64,000 bases of DNA from Chloroflexota bacterium (GTDB lineage Bacteria; Chloroflexota; Anaerolineae; Promineifilales; Promineifilaceae): NCBI GenBank assembly GCA_014584575.1, contig JACTMP010000015.1, forward strand, positions 1 through 64,000. Direction: 5' to 3'. Under the pieces are notes generated by a model. The model did not search any database. It saw nothing but the letters and a program-made list of their open reading frames with translations, and was not told the DNA's origin. Positions 23,716 through 31,608 of this stretch are shown here, in pieces (positions within the stretch are counted from its first letter, which is position 1; each line of letters opens with the position of its first letter). Position numbers and translations under genes: made by a program.

Positions 23716-25515
23716 CTACAGGTGGGGACTACGGCCGTCCACCACCCCCTTCACATGCTGCAAAAACGCCGCCACGGCCACGCCCTGTTGTTGCACGCCG
23801 CTCCGTTCCCGCACCGACACCGAATCCGTCGCCACCTCCTGGTCGCCCACAATCAGCATATACGGCACCTTCATCTGCTGCGCCTGGCGCACTTTGGCGT
23901 TCATGCGCTCACTGCCCACCATCGCCTGCGCCCGGATGCCTGCCGCCCGCAGCCGCGCCGCCAGTTCTGCCGCATATGCCTGGTGCGCATCCGTAATCGG
24001 AATCACCCGCACCTGCTCCGGTGACAGCCACACCGGGAAATTGCCCGCGTAATGCTCAATCAAAAAGCCAATAAACCGCTCATGGCTGCCCAACGGCGCC
24101 CGATGGATGCAAAAGGGCATTTCCGACAAACCCTGTTCATTCGTAAACGTCAGGTCAAACCGCGCCGGCTGCGCAAAATCCACCTGGTTCGTGGCAATAG
24201 AAAACTCCCGGCCAATCGCACTCCAGATTTGCACATCAATTTTCGGTCCATAAAACGCGGCCTCATCATCTGCCTCCACAAACGGCACATGCTCGGCGAC
24301 CATCACCTGCCGGATTAAATCCTCCATCTTTAGCCACATCGCCTCGTCGTCCACATATTTCTTGCCCAGCCCGGCCTTGCCGTGTTTACTCAAGCGCATC
24401 ACGTACCTTTCAATGCCAAACAGGGCAAAATAATGGCGGTACATCGCCAGCACTGCGCTAAACTCGGCCGCCAACTGTGACTCAGCGCAGTAAATGTGGG
24501 CGTCATTTTGCGTTTGCCCGCGCACCCGCAGCAGCCCCATCAGCGAGCCACTCTGTTCATAGCGATACACCGTGCCATACTCCGACAGGCGCAGTGGCAG
24601 GTCGCGGTAACTGCGTGGTTTGCTGCCAAAAATTTTGTGGTGGAACGGGCAGTTCATCGGCTTCAGGTAATACGTCGCCCCTTCCCGCTCCATGCCGGCG
24701 TACATTTCGTCCACGTAATACGGTAGATGGCCGCTGCGCAAGTAGAGCGATTCTTTGGCAATGTGCGGCGTGCTGACGCGCACATAACCGGCGGCGTCTT
24801 CCATCTCATGCGCCAGCTTTTCCAACTCCTCGCGCAAGATGTTGCCGTTGGGCAGCCATAACGGCAGCCCCGGCCCAATCTCGTCATCCATGATGAAAAT
24901 TTCCAGTTCACGCCCCAACTTGCGATGGTCGCGCTGTTTTGCTTCTTCCAGCAGTTGCAAATGCGCCCCCAACTCCTGTTTGTTGCGCCAGGCCGTGCCA
25001 TAGATGCGCTGCAACATCGGCCGCTTTTCGTCGCCGCGCCAATAGGCCCCGGCCGTGTGCATTAACTGGAAAGCATCGGGCGCGATCTCCCCCGTGTGGG
25101 CCACATGCGGCCCCCGGCACAAATCCTCGAAGCTATCTTGCCGGTACGTGCTGATGGGTTGACGGGCCTGTGCCAGTTCGTCAATCAGTTCCAGCTTGTA
25201 CGGTTGGTCGTGGAAAAGCTGGCGCGCTTCGGCGGCGCTGACCTCCCGATACAGCAGCGGATGTTTGCCGGCAATAATCCGGCGCATTCGTTTTTCCAGC
25301 CAGAGCAGATCATCTGGCTTAAAGGCGTGGCGTTGACCGGATTCGTCTACACCCAGGTCAAAATCATAATAAAAACCATTCTCAATAGGTGGGCCAATAG
25401 CCAGTTTGGCTGCCGGATACAGTTCCAACACGGCCTGCGCCAACACGTGCGCGGCCGTGTGCCGAATACGATACAAATCAGACTGTTCATAGGGTTGTTG
25501 GTTTAACTCAGACAT
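23716..25515 (-). CDS. thrS: Threonyl-tRNA synthetase, second copy (no TGS domain)
   Basis: A 599-residue ThrRS. It opens directly at the editing domain (RIRHTAAHVLAQAVLEL) with CRGPHVAHTGEI later, giving the HxxxH and CxxxH editing residues. The class II core has KPMNCPFHHKIF, QNDAHIYC and CIHRAPLGS, which hold the catalytic zinc ligands Cys, His and His. A C-terminal anticodon-binding domain follows. The TGS domain of E. coli ThrRS is missing. The start at 25515 is chosen from AAAGGAG six bases upstream; 25518 is also possible. It follows the other thrS but is separated by a terminator and a repeat element. Confidence 0.93.
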   Translation of the reverse strand: MSELNQQPYEQSDLYRIRHTAAHVLAQAVLELYPAAKLAIGPPIENGFYYDFDLGVDESGQRHAFKPDDLLWLEKRMRRIIAGKHPLLYREVSAAEARQLFHDQPYKLELIDELAQARQPISTYRQDSFEDLCRGPHVAHTGEIAPDAFQLMHTAGAYWRGDEKRPMLQRIYGTAWRNKQELGAHLQLLEEAKQRDHRKLGRELEIFIMDDEIGPGLPLWLPNGNILREELEKLAHEMEDAAGYVRVSTPHIAKESLYLRSGHLPYYVDEMYAGMEREGATYYLKPMNCPFHHKIFGSKPRSYRDLPLRLSEYGTVYRYEQSGSLMGLLRVRGQTQNDAHIYCAESQLAAEFSAVLAMYRHYFALFGIERYVMRLSKHGKAGLGKKYVDDEAMWLKMEDLIRQVMVAEHVPFVEADDEAAFYGPKIDVQIWSAIGREFSIATNQVDFAQPARFDLTFTNEQGLSEMPFCIHRAPLGSHERFIGFLIEHYAGNFPVWLSPEQVRVIPITDAHQAYAAELAARLRAAGIRAQAMVGSERMNAKVRQAQQMKVPYMLIVGDQEVATDSVSVRERSGVQQQGVAVAAFLQHVKGVVDGRSPHL

Positions 25516-25534
25516 CATGTTCTCCTTTGCCAAC

Positions 25535-25621
25535 TGTCATTCCGAGCGAAGTCTGCGGAGTGAGGAATTTTACGCCTGTCCAAAGCGAAAGATTCCTCCT
25601 CGAAGACTCGTCGGAATGACA
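25535..25621. repeat. TGTCATTC...GAATGACA dispersed repeat, copy 2
   Basis: An 87-bp copy of the element at 3514-3625. It begins TGTCATTCCGAGCG, contains GAGGAAT and GATTCCTCCTCGAAGAC, and ends GGAATGACA. It lies between the terminator of the first thrS and the ribosome binding site of the second, where it would be part of the second gene's leader. Confidence 0.75.
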
Positions 25622-25631
25622 CTTGGAAAAT

Positions 25632-25656
25632 AAAAAGGCCGCTCCACGAGCGGCCT
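25632..25656 (-). terminator. Intrinsic terminator between the two thrS genes
   Basis: On the minus strand AGGCCGCTC and GAGCGGCCT form a 9-bp stem with a 3-nt loop, followed by five Ts then ATTTT. It lies about 45 bp after the stop of the T-box-controlled thrS. No TGGNACCGCG box is near, so it is not a second T-box. Confidence 0.85.
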
Positions 25657-25702
25657 CTCAACTGTCTACCGATAACCGATAACCGATTACCGGCAAAGCC
25701 GC

Positions 25703-27529
25703 TCATAACTCCATGCTCTTAGTTGTAATCTGGGTAGTAGCCTGGCCGATAAATTCAGACACAGGCAATGCGCCCCGATCTTCCTCGTCGCGGGTGCGGA
25801 CGGCGACGGCATTGTTTTCCATTTCCTTGTCACCCACCACCAGCATGTAGGGGATTTTTTGCAGTTGGGCGTTGCGGATTTTTTTGTTCATGCGATCGCT
25901 GCTGTCATCTACGGCCGTGCGCATTCCCACCGCCCGCAATTGCCGGCTGACCGCGTGGGCATACTCATTGTGCCGGTCGGCAATAGGCACCATCATCACC
26001 TGCACCGGGGCCAGCCACAGCGGAAACGCCCCGTTGAAATGCTCAATCAGGATACCTACAAAACGTTCCATACTGCCAAACGGGGCGCGGTGAATCATTA
26101 CCGGGCGATGTTTGTGCCCGTCTTCGCCCGTATATTCCAGATCAAACCGTTCCGGCAGCAGGAAATCTACCTGCACCGTACCCAACTGCCATTCCCGCTT
26201 GAGAACATCGCGGAAAATGAAGTCCAATTTGGGGCCGTAAAACGCTGCTTCACCTTCTTCAATCGTGTAATTCATACCCGCTTTGTCGGCCGCCTGGCGA
26301 ATAGCGTTAATCCCTTTGGCCCACATTTCCGGCGCGCCGGCGTATTTGTCGCTGCTGGGGTCGTTGGTGCCCAGCCGGGCACGGAAGTCGTGGAAACCCA
26401 TCGTCTGGAAGACATGCTGAATCAGGTCTACCACGCCGATGAACTCCTCTTCCAGTTGGTCGGGCGTGACGAAGAGGTGGGAGTCATCCACCGTGAAGCC
26501 GCGCACCCGCGTCAGCCCGGTCAGTTCGCCGCTCTGTTCGTAGCGGTAAACGGTGCCAAATTCGGCCAGACGCAGCGGCAGGTCGCGGTAGCTGCGGGCT
26601 TCGCTGCGGTAAATTTCGATGTGGTGCGGGCAGTTCATCGGTTTGAGCATGAACTTTTCCTCGTCCACGTCAATGGGCGTGTACTGGCTGGCTTTGTAGT
26701 AGGGGTAATGGCCGCTGGTGATGTACAAATCCAGCTTGCCGATGTGCGGCGTGATGACGGGCAGGTAGCCGCGTTCTAATTGTGCCTGGCGCAGGAAGTT
26801 TTCCAGCGTCTCGCGCAGCACGGCCCCTTTGGGCAGCCACAGCGGCAGGCCAGAGCCAACCAGTTGGGAGATGTGGAACAGCCCTAGCTGTTTGCCCAGG
26901 CGGCGATGGTCACGCGCTCTGGCTTCTTCCAGCAGGCGCAGGTATTCGTCGAGTTCTTCTTTGTTGGGCCAGGCGGTGCCGTAGATGCGCTGTAACTGCG
27001 GGTTGTTTTCGTTGCCGCGCCAGTACGCGCCGCCGGTACGCAGCAGCTTGACGGCGTTGGCCTTGACTTGTTTGGTGAATCTGACGTGCGGCCCACGACA
27101 CAAATCCACAAAGTTGCGCTGTTTGTAGATGCTGACTTCCTGGGCGGGCACGGCCGTAGCCTCACCATTTTCGTCCAGTTTGCCCGCCGCTAAATCGGCG
27201 ATCAGTTCCAGCTTGTACGGCTGGTCGGCAAAAAACGCCTGCGCTTCGGGGATGCTCATGGCCGAATGTTCAAACGGCGCATTTTGTTTGAGCAGATCTT
27301 TCATGCGCTCTTCAATCTGCGCCAGGTTTTCCTCGGAAAAGGTGCGTGGTTTGCCATTTTCCTGGCCCAGGTCAAAGTCATAATAAAAGCCATCTTCAAT
27401 GGGCGGCCCAATGGCTAATTTGGCTTCGGGAAACAAGGTCAGCACCGCCTCGGCCATGACGTGCGCGGCCGAATGGCGGAGGCGGTATAGCTCCGATTCG
27501 GCGTAGGGAATGTGGTTTGTTTCGGACAT
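25703..27529 (-). CDS. thrS: Threonyl-tRNA synthetase, T-box-controlled copy (no TGS domain)
   Basis: A 608-residue ThrRS. RLRHSAAHVMAEAVLTLF and DLCRGPHVRFT give the editing-site HxxxH and CxxxH. The class II core has KPMNCPHHIEIY, VRGFTVDDSHLF and VMIHRAPFGSMERFVG with the zinc-binding Cys and two His, then an anticodon-binding domain ending near YMLVVGDKEME. As in the neighbouring copy, no TGS domain precedes the editing domain. It charges tRNA-Thr and corrects Ser-tRNA-Thr. GGAG lies eight bases before the ATG. A threonine T-box with its own strong promoter lies directly upstream. Confidence 0.95.
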   Translation of the reverse strand: MSETNHIPYAESELYRLRHSAAHVMAEAVLTLFPEAKLAIGPPIEDGFYYDFDLGQENGKPRTFSEENLAQIEERMKDLLKQNAPFEHSAMSIPEAQAFFADQPYKLELIADLAAGKLDENGEATAVPAQEVSIYKQRNFVDLCRGPHVRFTKQVKANAVKLLRTGGAYWRGNENNPQLQRIYGTAWPNKEELDEYLRLLEEARARDHRRLGKQLGLFHISQLVGSGLPLWLPKGAVLRETLENFLRQAQLERGYLPVITPHIGKLDLYITSGHYPYYKASQYTPIDVDEEKFMLKPMNCPHHIEIYRSEARSYRDLPLRLAEFGTVYRYEQSGELTGLTRVRGFTVDDSHLFVTPDQLEEEFIGVVDLIQHVFQTMGFHDFRARLGTNDPSSDKYAGAPEMWAKGINAIRQAADKAGMNYTIEEGEAAFYGPKLDFIFRDVLKREWQLGTVQVDFLLPERFDLEYTGEDGHKHRPVMIHRAPFGSMERFVGILIEHFNGAFPLWLAPVQVMMVPIADRHNEYAHAVSRQLRAVGMRTAVDDSSDRMNKKIRNAQLQKIPYMLVVGDKEMENNAVAVRTRDEEDRGALPVSEFIGQATTQITTKSMEL

Positions 27530-27547
27530 AATGAATCTCCATTTTTT

Positions 27548-27600
27548 GAGATTAGAGATTGGAGATTAGAGATTGGCTTCAATCTCCAATCTCTAATCTC
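27548..27600. repeat. GAGATT-family inverted repeat, 20-bp perfect arms
   Basis: Arms 27548-27567 and 27581-27600 are perfectly complementary. It lies between the T-box terminator and the thrS ribosome binding site, so every read-through transcript would carry this hairpin. Confidence 0.85.
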
Positions 27601-27613
27601 CGATCTCCCAAAT

Positions 27614-27646
27614 AAAAACGCCACCACCCACATTGGGGCGATGGCG
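27614..27646 (-). terminator. T-box intrinsic terminator
   Basis: On the minus strand CGCCATCGCCC pairs with GGGTGGTGGCG (11 bp including G-U pairs) followed by TTTTT. Its 5' side directly follows the T-box sequence and would be opened when uncharged tRNA stabilises the antiterminator. Confidence 0.88.
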
Positions 27647-27666
27647 CTCGCGGTTCCACCCAATTT

Positions 27667-27722
27667 CGGTAATCAGTAATCGGTGGTCGGTAATCGGTGT
27701 GTTTACCGATTACTGATTACCG
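27667..27722. repeat. TAATCGGT-family palindrome inside the T-box leader
   Basis: Arms 27667-27684 and 27705-27722 are perfectly complementary (18 bp). Related direct words (ACCGATAACCGATTACC) occur at 25667-25692 and 30288-30318. Confidence 0.8.
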
Positions 27723-27984
27723 TTTACCGATAACCCTCATTGACGGCCGTTAACGGGGCCAACCGGGTTTTCTTACTCAGTTAAAGTAGGGCAGACGCAT
27801 GGTCTGCCCTGAGGAGGGCAAACAACAAAGTTTGCCCATACCATTCAGAAAACCACTCCTGGGGGGTTTTGGTTAGTGGTCAAAATGGTGGCGGCTCACA
27901 GCCTACGGCCGTCCACTCTCTGTCATCTACACACTAACTACTCGTCCCAATCATCGTGTTACAAAGTGCAGTTGTGAGATGCTG

Positions 27985-28012
27985 ATTATAAGACCGATAG
28001 CGGCGATGTCAA
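27985..28012 (-). promoter_or_regulatory. Consensus promoter of the thrS T-box operon
   Basis: On the minus strand TTGACA (28007-28012) and TATAAT (27985-27990) are exact consensus boxes with a 16-bp spacer. The predicted start, about 27978, fits the T-box 5' end. Confidence 0.85.
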
Positions 28013-28041
28013 GCCCAAATCGGTAATTGCAGCAATTCTCA

Positions 28042-28185
28042 ACAGGGAGAACCTGGCAAAGCCTGCAACCGCATATTGACCCGCAGCGCCACGAACACGT
28101 TCACCGGCGGCTGGCCCACCAGCTTGATAATGCCCGTGAATGGCGAGACGTATGCCTGCATTACTTTGGGCAATTTGTCGGCTAA
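28042..28185 (+). pseudogene. Remnant of alpha-glucuronidase (GH67-like) C-terminus
   Basis: One frame ending at TAA 28183-28185 translates as TWQSLQPHIDPQRHEHV followed by RRLAHQLDNAREWRD and a YF ending. This resembles the extreme C-terminus of GH67 alpha-glucuronidases (pattern PHIDPERH...REWRD..YF). No start, catalytic domain or upstream continuation exists, so only about 45 codons remain. The identification is from memory of the family, so confidence is moderate. Confidence 0.45.
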
Positions 28186-28327
28186 CAACAAAGTTACAAC
28201 GGCTTCACGTCAGTGTGGTAAAATAGGAGGGATTACGGCCGTTCCACCCCACATTCCTCTTCCTCATACTGCGCATAACAGTTAATCGCAATTTTGAAGA
28301 GTTGTTGAATGGTGTATACTCAATACC

Positions 28328-28729
28328 ATGACTCAGTCAGATGGTGCACGGTGGATTGAAGCGGCTAAAAGTGATCTGGCTGCGGCTCAAAGTCTCTTTA
28401 AAGATAGTCATTACCATCTATGTGCGTTTCATGCACAACAAGCTGTCGAAAAATCCCTCAAAGGATTATTGCGATTACTTGGTCAGATACCCTGGGGCCA
28501 TAACTGTTTTGACCTCCTGACACAGGCTAATACGTTATTATCCGGTTCACCGGCAGCGCCTGATTTATTCCGTGCAGCCAGCCGTCTGGATGGGCATTAT
28601 ATTCCCTCTCGTTATCCTGATGCTTTCCCCACCGGTGTACCGGCAGATTACTATAACCAGGCAGAGGCAGAACAGGCGTTAGAGGATGCGCAAGAGCTAC
28701 TTGCTTTTGTCCACAACCATATACCATGA
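28328..28729 (+). CDS. HEPN-domain protein (toxin of HEPN/MNT pair)
   Basis: A 133-residue helical protein. WIEAAKSDLAAAQSLF and LCAFHAQQAVEKSLKGLL are the typical first helices of HEPN proteins, and RLDGHYIPSRYPDAFP is the conserved second motif of those paired with MNT nucleotidyltransferases. HEPN toxins can be RNases that are AMPylated by the partner. The gene overlaps the next by 4 bp. TATACT at 28315-28320 lies only 8 bp before the ATG, so the transcript may be leaderless. No Shine-Dalgarno is visible. Confidence 0.85.
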   Translation: MTQSDGARWIEAAKSDLAAAQSLFKDSHYHLCAFHAQQAVEKSLKGLLRLLGQIPWGHNCFDLLTQANTLLSGSPAAPDLFRAASRLDGHYIPSRYPDAFPTGVPADYYNQAEAEQALEDAQELLAFVHNHIP

Positions 28730-29151
28730 AGACAATCAACCTACCGGCTTACCAAACCGAGGTGTTGGCATACTGTGAGCGTGTGGTCAACACTTTTCAT
28801 CCTGATTGTATTGTTCTACATGGTTCGTTAGCGCGTGGGGAATTTACGCCTACCAGTGATATTGATTTGGTCGTCATTGGTGGCACTTTACCCGACAATT
28901 TTCTCAGGCGACTTTTTGCCCTCAACCAGCTCCGTGATGGTAAGACGCCAGTGGAAGTCATCGGTTATACGTTGGCTGAGTGGGAGCAGATGATGTTGAA
29001 CTATCATCTGACAGCATTAGAGGTGTTGCATTGGGGCGTTCCCCTGGTAGGTCAGGACTTGTTTTACGTCTGGCGGCAAAAACTGGATACGTGGAAATCA
29101 AAGGGACTGCGCCGTGATGATAAGAGTTGGAGCATCCCCCTCACATCCTAG
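28726..29151 (+). CDS. MNT-type nucleotidyltransferase (antitoxin of HEPN/MNT pair)
   Basis: A 141-residue protein. The minimal nucleotidyltransferase motif is IVLHGSLARGEFTPTSDIDLVVI, where GS and the DxD pair bind nucleotide and metal. A downstream Glu lies in GKTPVEVIGYTL. In studied pairs the MNT protein inactivates HEPN by adding AMP groups. The ATGA overlap with the HEPN stop indicates coupled translation. The C-terminus after residue 115 is basic and family-specific. Confidence 0.85.
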   Translation: MKTINLPAYQTEVLAYCERVVNTFHPDCIVLHGSLARGEFTPTSDIDLVVIGGTLPDNFLRRLFALNQLRDGKTPVEVIGYTLAEWEQMMLNYHLTALEVLHWGVPLVGQDLFYVWRQKLDTWKSKGLRRDDKSWSIPLTS

Positions 29152-29315
29152 AGCTGGTGGCAACGACACGGCCGTGACCCGGTAATATCCTCATCGCCCA
29201 CCCCTCACATGGGTTGGGCACTTGGTGGGCTATGGGCTGTCCGCAAACGGCCGTGAAATGATCCCGCTTTTCCGGTAAAAAATAGCCAAGTTTGACACGT
29301 TCAGGAGCAAAATGT

Positions 29316-29714
29316 ATGGTTGAACAAGTCACCATCTCCATCCCCCAGAAACTCTACCGCCGGGCGCGGGAACTGGCTCGCAGCCGCAACCAATCGGTAG
29401 ATGCGGTGCTGGAAGCCGGTGTCTCTTTGGTAGAAGCATCTTCATTGACCGTCTCCGCCGCAGAGGAACAGGCGATGATACGGGAAGAAGCAGCTTACGA
29501 GGCGATGCACCCGGAACTGATGGCGCAATACGCCGGACAGTATGTGGCCGTTTTCCAGGGGCAGCTCATTGACCATGACCAGGACGAAACAGCCTTGCTG
29601 CGCCGCCTGGACGCCCAATACCCCAACGACGTGGTCTTAATGAAAAAGGTACGGCCGTTGCCTGAACCCGTCCTGCATTTTCGTTCTCCCCGTTTTGTAC
29701 GTAACGGTTCATGA
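29316..29714 (+). CDS. DUF5678-like protein with N-terminal helix region
   Basis: A 132-residue protein. Residues 1-35 (VTISIPQKLYRRARELA and RSRNQSVDAVLE) resemble a DNA-binding ribbon-helix-helix-like antitoxin start. The C-terminal half has YAGQYVAVFQGQLIDHD, LLRRLDAQYPNDVVLMKKV and LHFRSPRF, typical of DUF5678 proteins. The function is unknown. ATG at 29316 follows AGGAG at 8 bases. It overlaps the following aspartic-protease-like gene by 4 bp, and this pairing recurs widely in my recollection of such genomes. It may form a two-component, toxin-antitoxin-like unit. Confidence 0.65.
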   Translation: MVEQVTISIPQKLYRRARELARSRNQSVDAVLEAGVSLVEASSLTVSAAEEQAMIREEAAYEAMHPELMAQYAGQYVAVFQGQLIDHDQDETALLRRLDAQYPNDVVLMKKVRPLPEPVLHFRSPRFVRNGS

Positions 29715-30094
29715 CCACCAGCTACGGCTATGACCGCCGTTATGACCCGGCCGCGCCGATCATTCCCATCGGCCTGGGGCCAGCCAGCGATGGGGCGGCC
29801 AGGCAAGAGGTCTTGGCCTTCGTAGACACCGGCGCCGATGGTACAATGATTCCCCTCAACATCTTAAAAGCCGCCGGTGTGCGCTATATCCAGCGACAGC
29901 TCATGCGGCCAGTGGAGGGAGAGCCAGTAACCGTGAATTTGTACCTTGTCACCGTTCACGTGGCCGGTCATGTCATCCATGGGGTTCGTGCGGTCGCCCG
30001 GCCGGTCGGGTCAGAAGCTATCATTGGGCGAGATGTGCTGAACGAGTTGGACCTTACACTCAAGGGGTTAGCCCAGGAAATCTGGATTGACTAA
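29711..30094 (+). CDS. Retropepsin-like aspartic protease domain protein
   Basis: A 127-residue single-domain protein. VLAFVDTGADGTMIPLNIL carries the DTGA active-site motif, and SEAIIGRDVLNELDLTL matches the second conserved hydrophobic-Gly segment of the retropepsin fold. One domain is half of a pepsin, so it should act as a dimer. There is no signal peptide, so it is cytoplasmic. The substrate is unknown; it may process the DUF5678-like partner. Translation appears coupled through an ATGA overlap. A strong bidirectional terminator lies downstream. Confidence 0.75.
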   Translation: MTTSYGYDRRYDPAAPIIPIGLGPASDGAARQEVLAFVDTGADGTMIPLNILKAAGVRYIQRQLMRPVEGEPVTVNLYLVTVHVAGHVIHGVRAVARPVGSEAIIGRDVLNELDLTLKGLAQEIWID

Positions 30095-30229
30095 ACCTCT
30101 CCTTTGCGGTGGTTGATGTTCCACACCGCGCCAAATTCCCTTGAGTTGTTTCATTAGTCGTAGGGCTGTTTTGGGTACGGCCGTGACCGAACCCCAATGA
30201 GCCATAGCCAAAGTTCACCTGAGAAAACC

Positions 30230-30275
30230 AAAAAGTTCAGCGCAGAAGTTGGGAAAGTTCTGCGCTGAACTTTTT
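30230..30275. terminator. Bidirectional intrinsic terminator between convergent genes
   Basis: AAAAAGTTCAGCGCAGAA at 30230-30247 and its exact complement at 30258-30275 form an 18-bp stem with A-run and T-run at opposite ends. It can stop transcription from the protease gene (+) and from ftsZ (-). The rest of 30095-30311 shows only one ACGGCCGT and TAATCGG-type words. Confidence 0.92.
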
Positions 30276-30311
30276 GCTGTGGCCCACCGATTACCGTTTA
30301 CCGAAAACCGA

Positions 30312-31514
30312 TTACTGATTTTCCCGTTTACGCAAAAACGCCGGAATATCCATATTATCTACCGGATACGTCGCCGGTTTGCTCTGCGCTGGCTGCGCGG
30401 CGGCTGGCCTGTAGCCGGAACCGGTTGTTCCCGCGCTGGCGGGCGGGGCTGTCACCCGTACCGGCGGCTGCGTCGGCCGGCTGGCAACCCGCGCCTCCGG
30501 CCGTGTAATCCGGTGCATCAGCGGCGAGCCATGCTCAAAGCCCGTGGCAATCACCGTCACCCGCACCTCATCTTCCAACGTCTCGTCAATCACCGCGCCA
30601 AAGATCAGGTTCACATCCGGGTGCGCCGTCTCCCGAATCACTGCCGCCGCCTGGTTAATCTCGTGCAGGTTCATATTCCGGCCGCCGGTAATGTTGAACA
30701 AAATCCCTTTGGCCCCGTCAATGGTCACATCCAGCAGTTTGCTAGACAGCGCCGCTTCGGCCGCCAGGCGCGCCCGGTCTTCGCCCTGGCCGGTGCCAAT
30801 GGCCATCAGCGCCGCCCCGCCGAGCGACATCACCGTTTGCACGTCGGCAAAATCCAGGTTAATCAGCCCCGGCACGGTGATCAACTCGCTGATCCCCTGT
30901 ATGCCCTGGCGCAGTACATCATCCGCCAGTTTAAATGAATCCAACATGGAAAGGCGCCGGTCGCCCATTTCCAGTAGCCGGTCATTGGGAATGACGATCA
31001 GCGTGTCTACCTGCTCTTTCAACTGCTCAATGCCCGTTTCCGCCGCCCGCATCCGTTGGGTACCTTCAAACATGAACGGTTTTGTTACCACGCCAATGGT
31101 CAGCGCGCCTTCTTCGCGGGCCGCCTTGGCCACAATCGGCGCAGCCCCGGTGCCCGTACCGCCGCCCATCCCGGCGGTCACAAACACCATGTCTGACCCT
31201 TGCAACACTTCATGCAGTTCTTCCAATGATTCCTCGGCTGCTTTGGCGCCAATCTCTGCTTTGCCGCCCGACCCCAGGCCGCGTGTGGTCCGCTCGCCAA
31301 TGGCCACCCGTGTGCGGGCGTTGCTGCCGCGCAACGCCTGCTGGTCGGTGTTGATGGCGATGAATTCCACCCCGGAAATGTTGGCCTCGATCATGCGGTT
31401 GATGGCATTGCTGCCGCTGCCGCCCACGCCCACGACTCTGATCAAGGCTGACCCTTCGGCAACGGGCATCCGCTGCAAAGGTAACTGCTGCGCTGTTCCA
31501 TTTTTTGTTTTCAT
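30312..31514 (-). CDS. ftsZ: Cell division GTPase FtsZ
   Basis: A 400-residue Fts[18 protein letters not shown] starts the GTPase domain near 26, the tubulin signature [12 protein letters not shown] is at about 115-126, and [12 protein letters not shown] belongs to the T7 loop region. After a variable Pro/Ala-rich linker, the last residues [14 protein letters not shown] are the conserved C-terminal peptide that binds FtsA and SepF-like partners. It polymerises into the Z-ring. It is the last gene of the dcw cluster and has a strong terminator after it. Confidence 0.97.
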   Translation of the reverse strand: MKTKNGTAQQLPLQRMPVAEGSALIRVVGVGGSGSNAINRMIEANISGVEFIAINTDQQALRGSNARTRVAIGERTTRGLGSGGKAEIGAKAAEESLEELHEVLQGSDMVFVTAGMGGGTGTGAAPIVAKAAREEGALTIGVVTKPFMFEGTQRMRAAETGIEQLKEQVDTLIVIPNDRLLEMGDRRLSMLDSFKLADDVLRQGIQGISELITVPGLINLDFADVQTVMSLGGAALMAIGTGQGEDRARLAAEAALSSKLLDVTIDGAKGILFNITGGRNMNLHEINQAAAVIRETAHPDVNLIFGAVIDETLEDEVRVTVIATGFEHGSPLMHRITRPEARVASRPTQPPVRVTAPPASAGTTGSGYRPAAAQPAQSKPATYPVDNMDIPAFLRKRENQ

Positions 31515-31536
31515 CTCTTCGACCCTCTATGAATTT

Positions 31537-31605
31537 GTGTCAAGTGTCGGGTGTCAAGTGTCAAGCAATAAGGCGCGTGACACCTGACACTTGACACCTG
31601 ACACC
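31537..31605. repeat. GTGTCA-family inverted repeat between ftsA and ftsZ
   Basis: Left words GTGTCAAGTGTCGGGTGTC and right words GACACCTGACACTTGACAC form an imperfect palindrome of about 27 bp. It fills the 94-bp ftsA-ftsZ gap. Confidence 0.8.
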
Positions 31606-31608
31606 TAT

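Larger units (their letters stand above)
27614..27978 (-). ncRNA. T-box riboswitch, threonine-specific (ACC specifier)
   Basis: The minus strand carries the T-box GGTGGAACCGCG at 27649-27660, next to the terminator. Stem I shows an AGAGAG loop at 27916-27921 and a helix of GTTAGTG with CACTAAC. The strand returning from the stem reads TTTTGACCACTAAC, giving the specifier ACC (Thr) at 27878-27880 followed by A, as usual. Uncharged tRNA-Thr would promote antitermination into thrS. Odd points: an 18-bp word palindrome (27667-27722) and two short hairpins lie between stem I and the T-box, and one ACGGCCGT sits in stem I. Confidence 0.92.

Noticed and set aside
25632-25702. A second T-box before the downstream thrS
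   Set aside because: There is a terminator but no TGGNACCGCG sequence or specifier stem.
28076-28285. A 69-codon open frame downstream of the T-box promoter
   Set aside because: Its translation shows no features, while another frame of the same DNA resembles the GH67 C-terminus; no Shine-Dalgarno.
30544-31587. Long open frame of about 347 codons on the plus strand opposite ftsZ
   Set aside because: It is antisense to a clearly conserved ftsZ and translates into low-complexity Ser/Pro/Ala sequence without family features.
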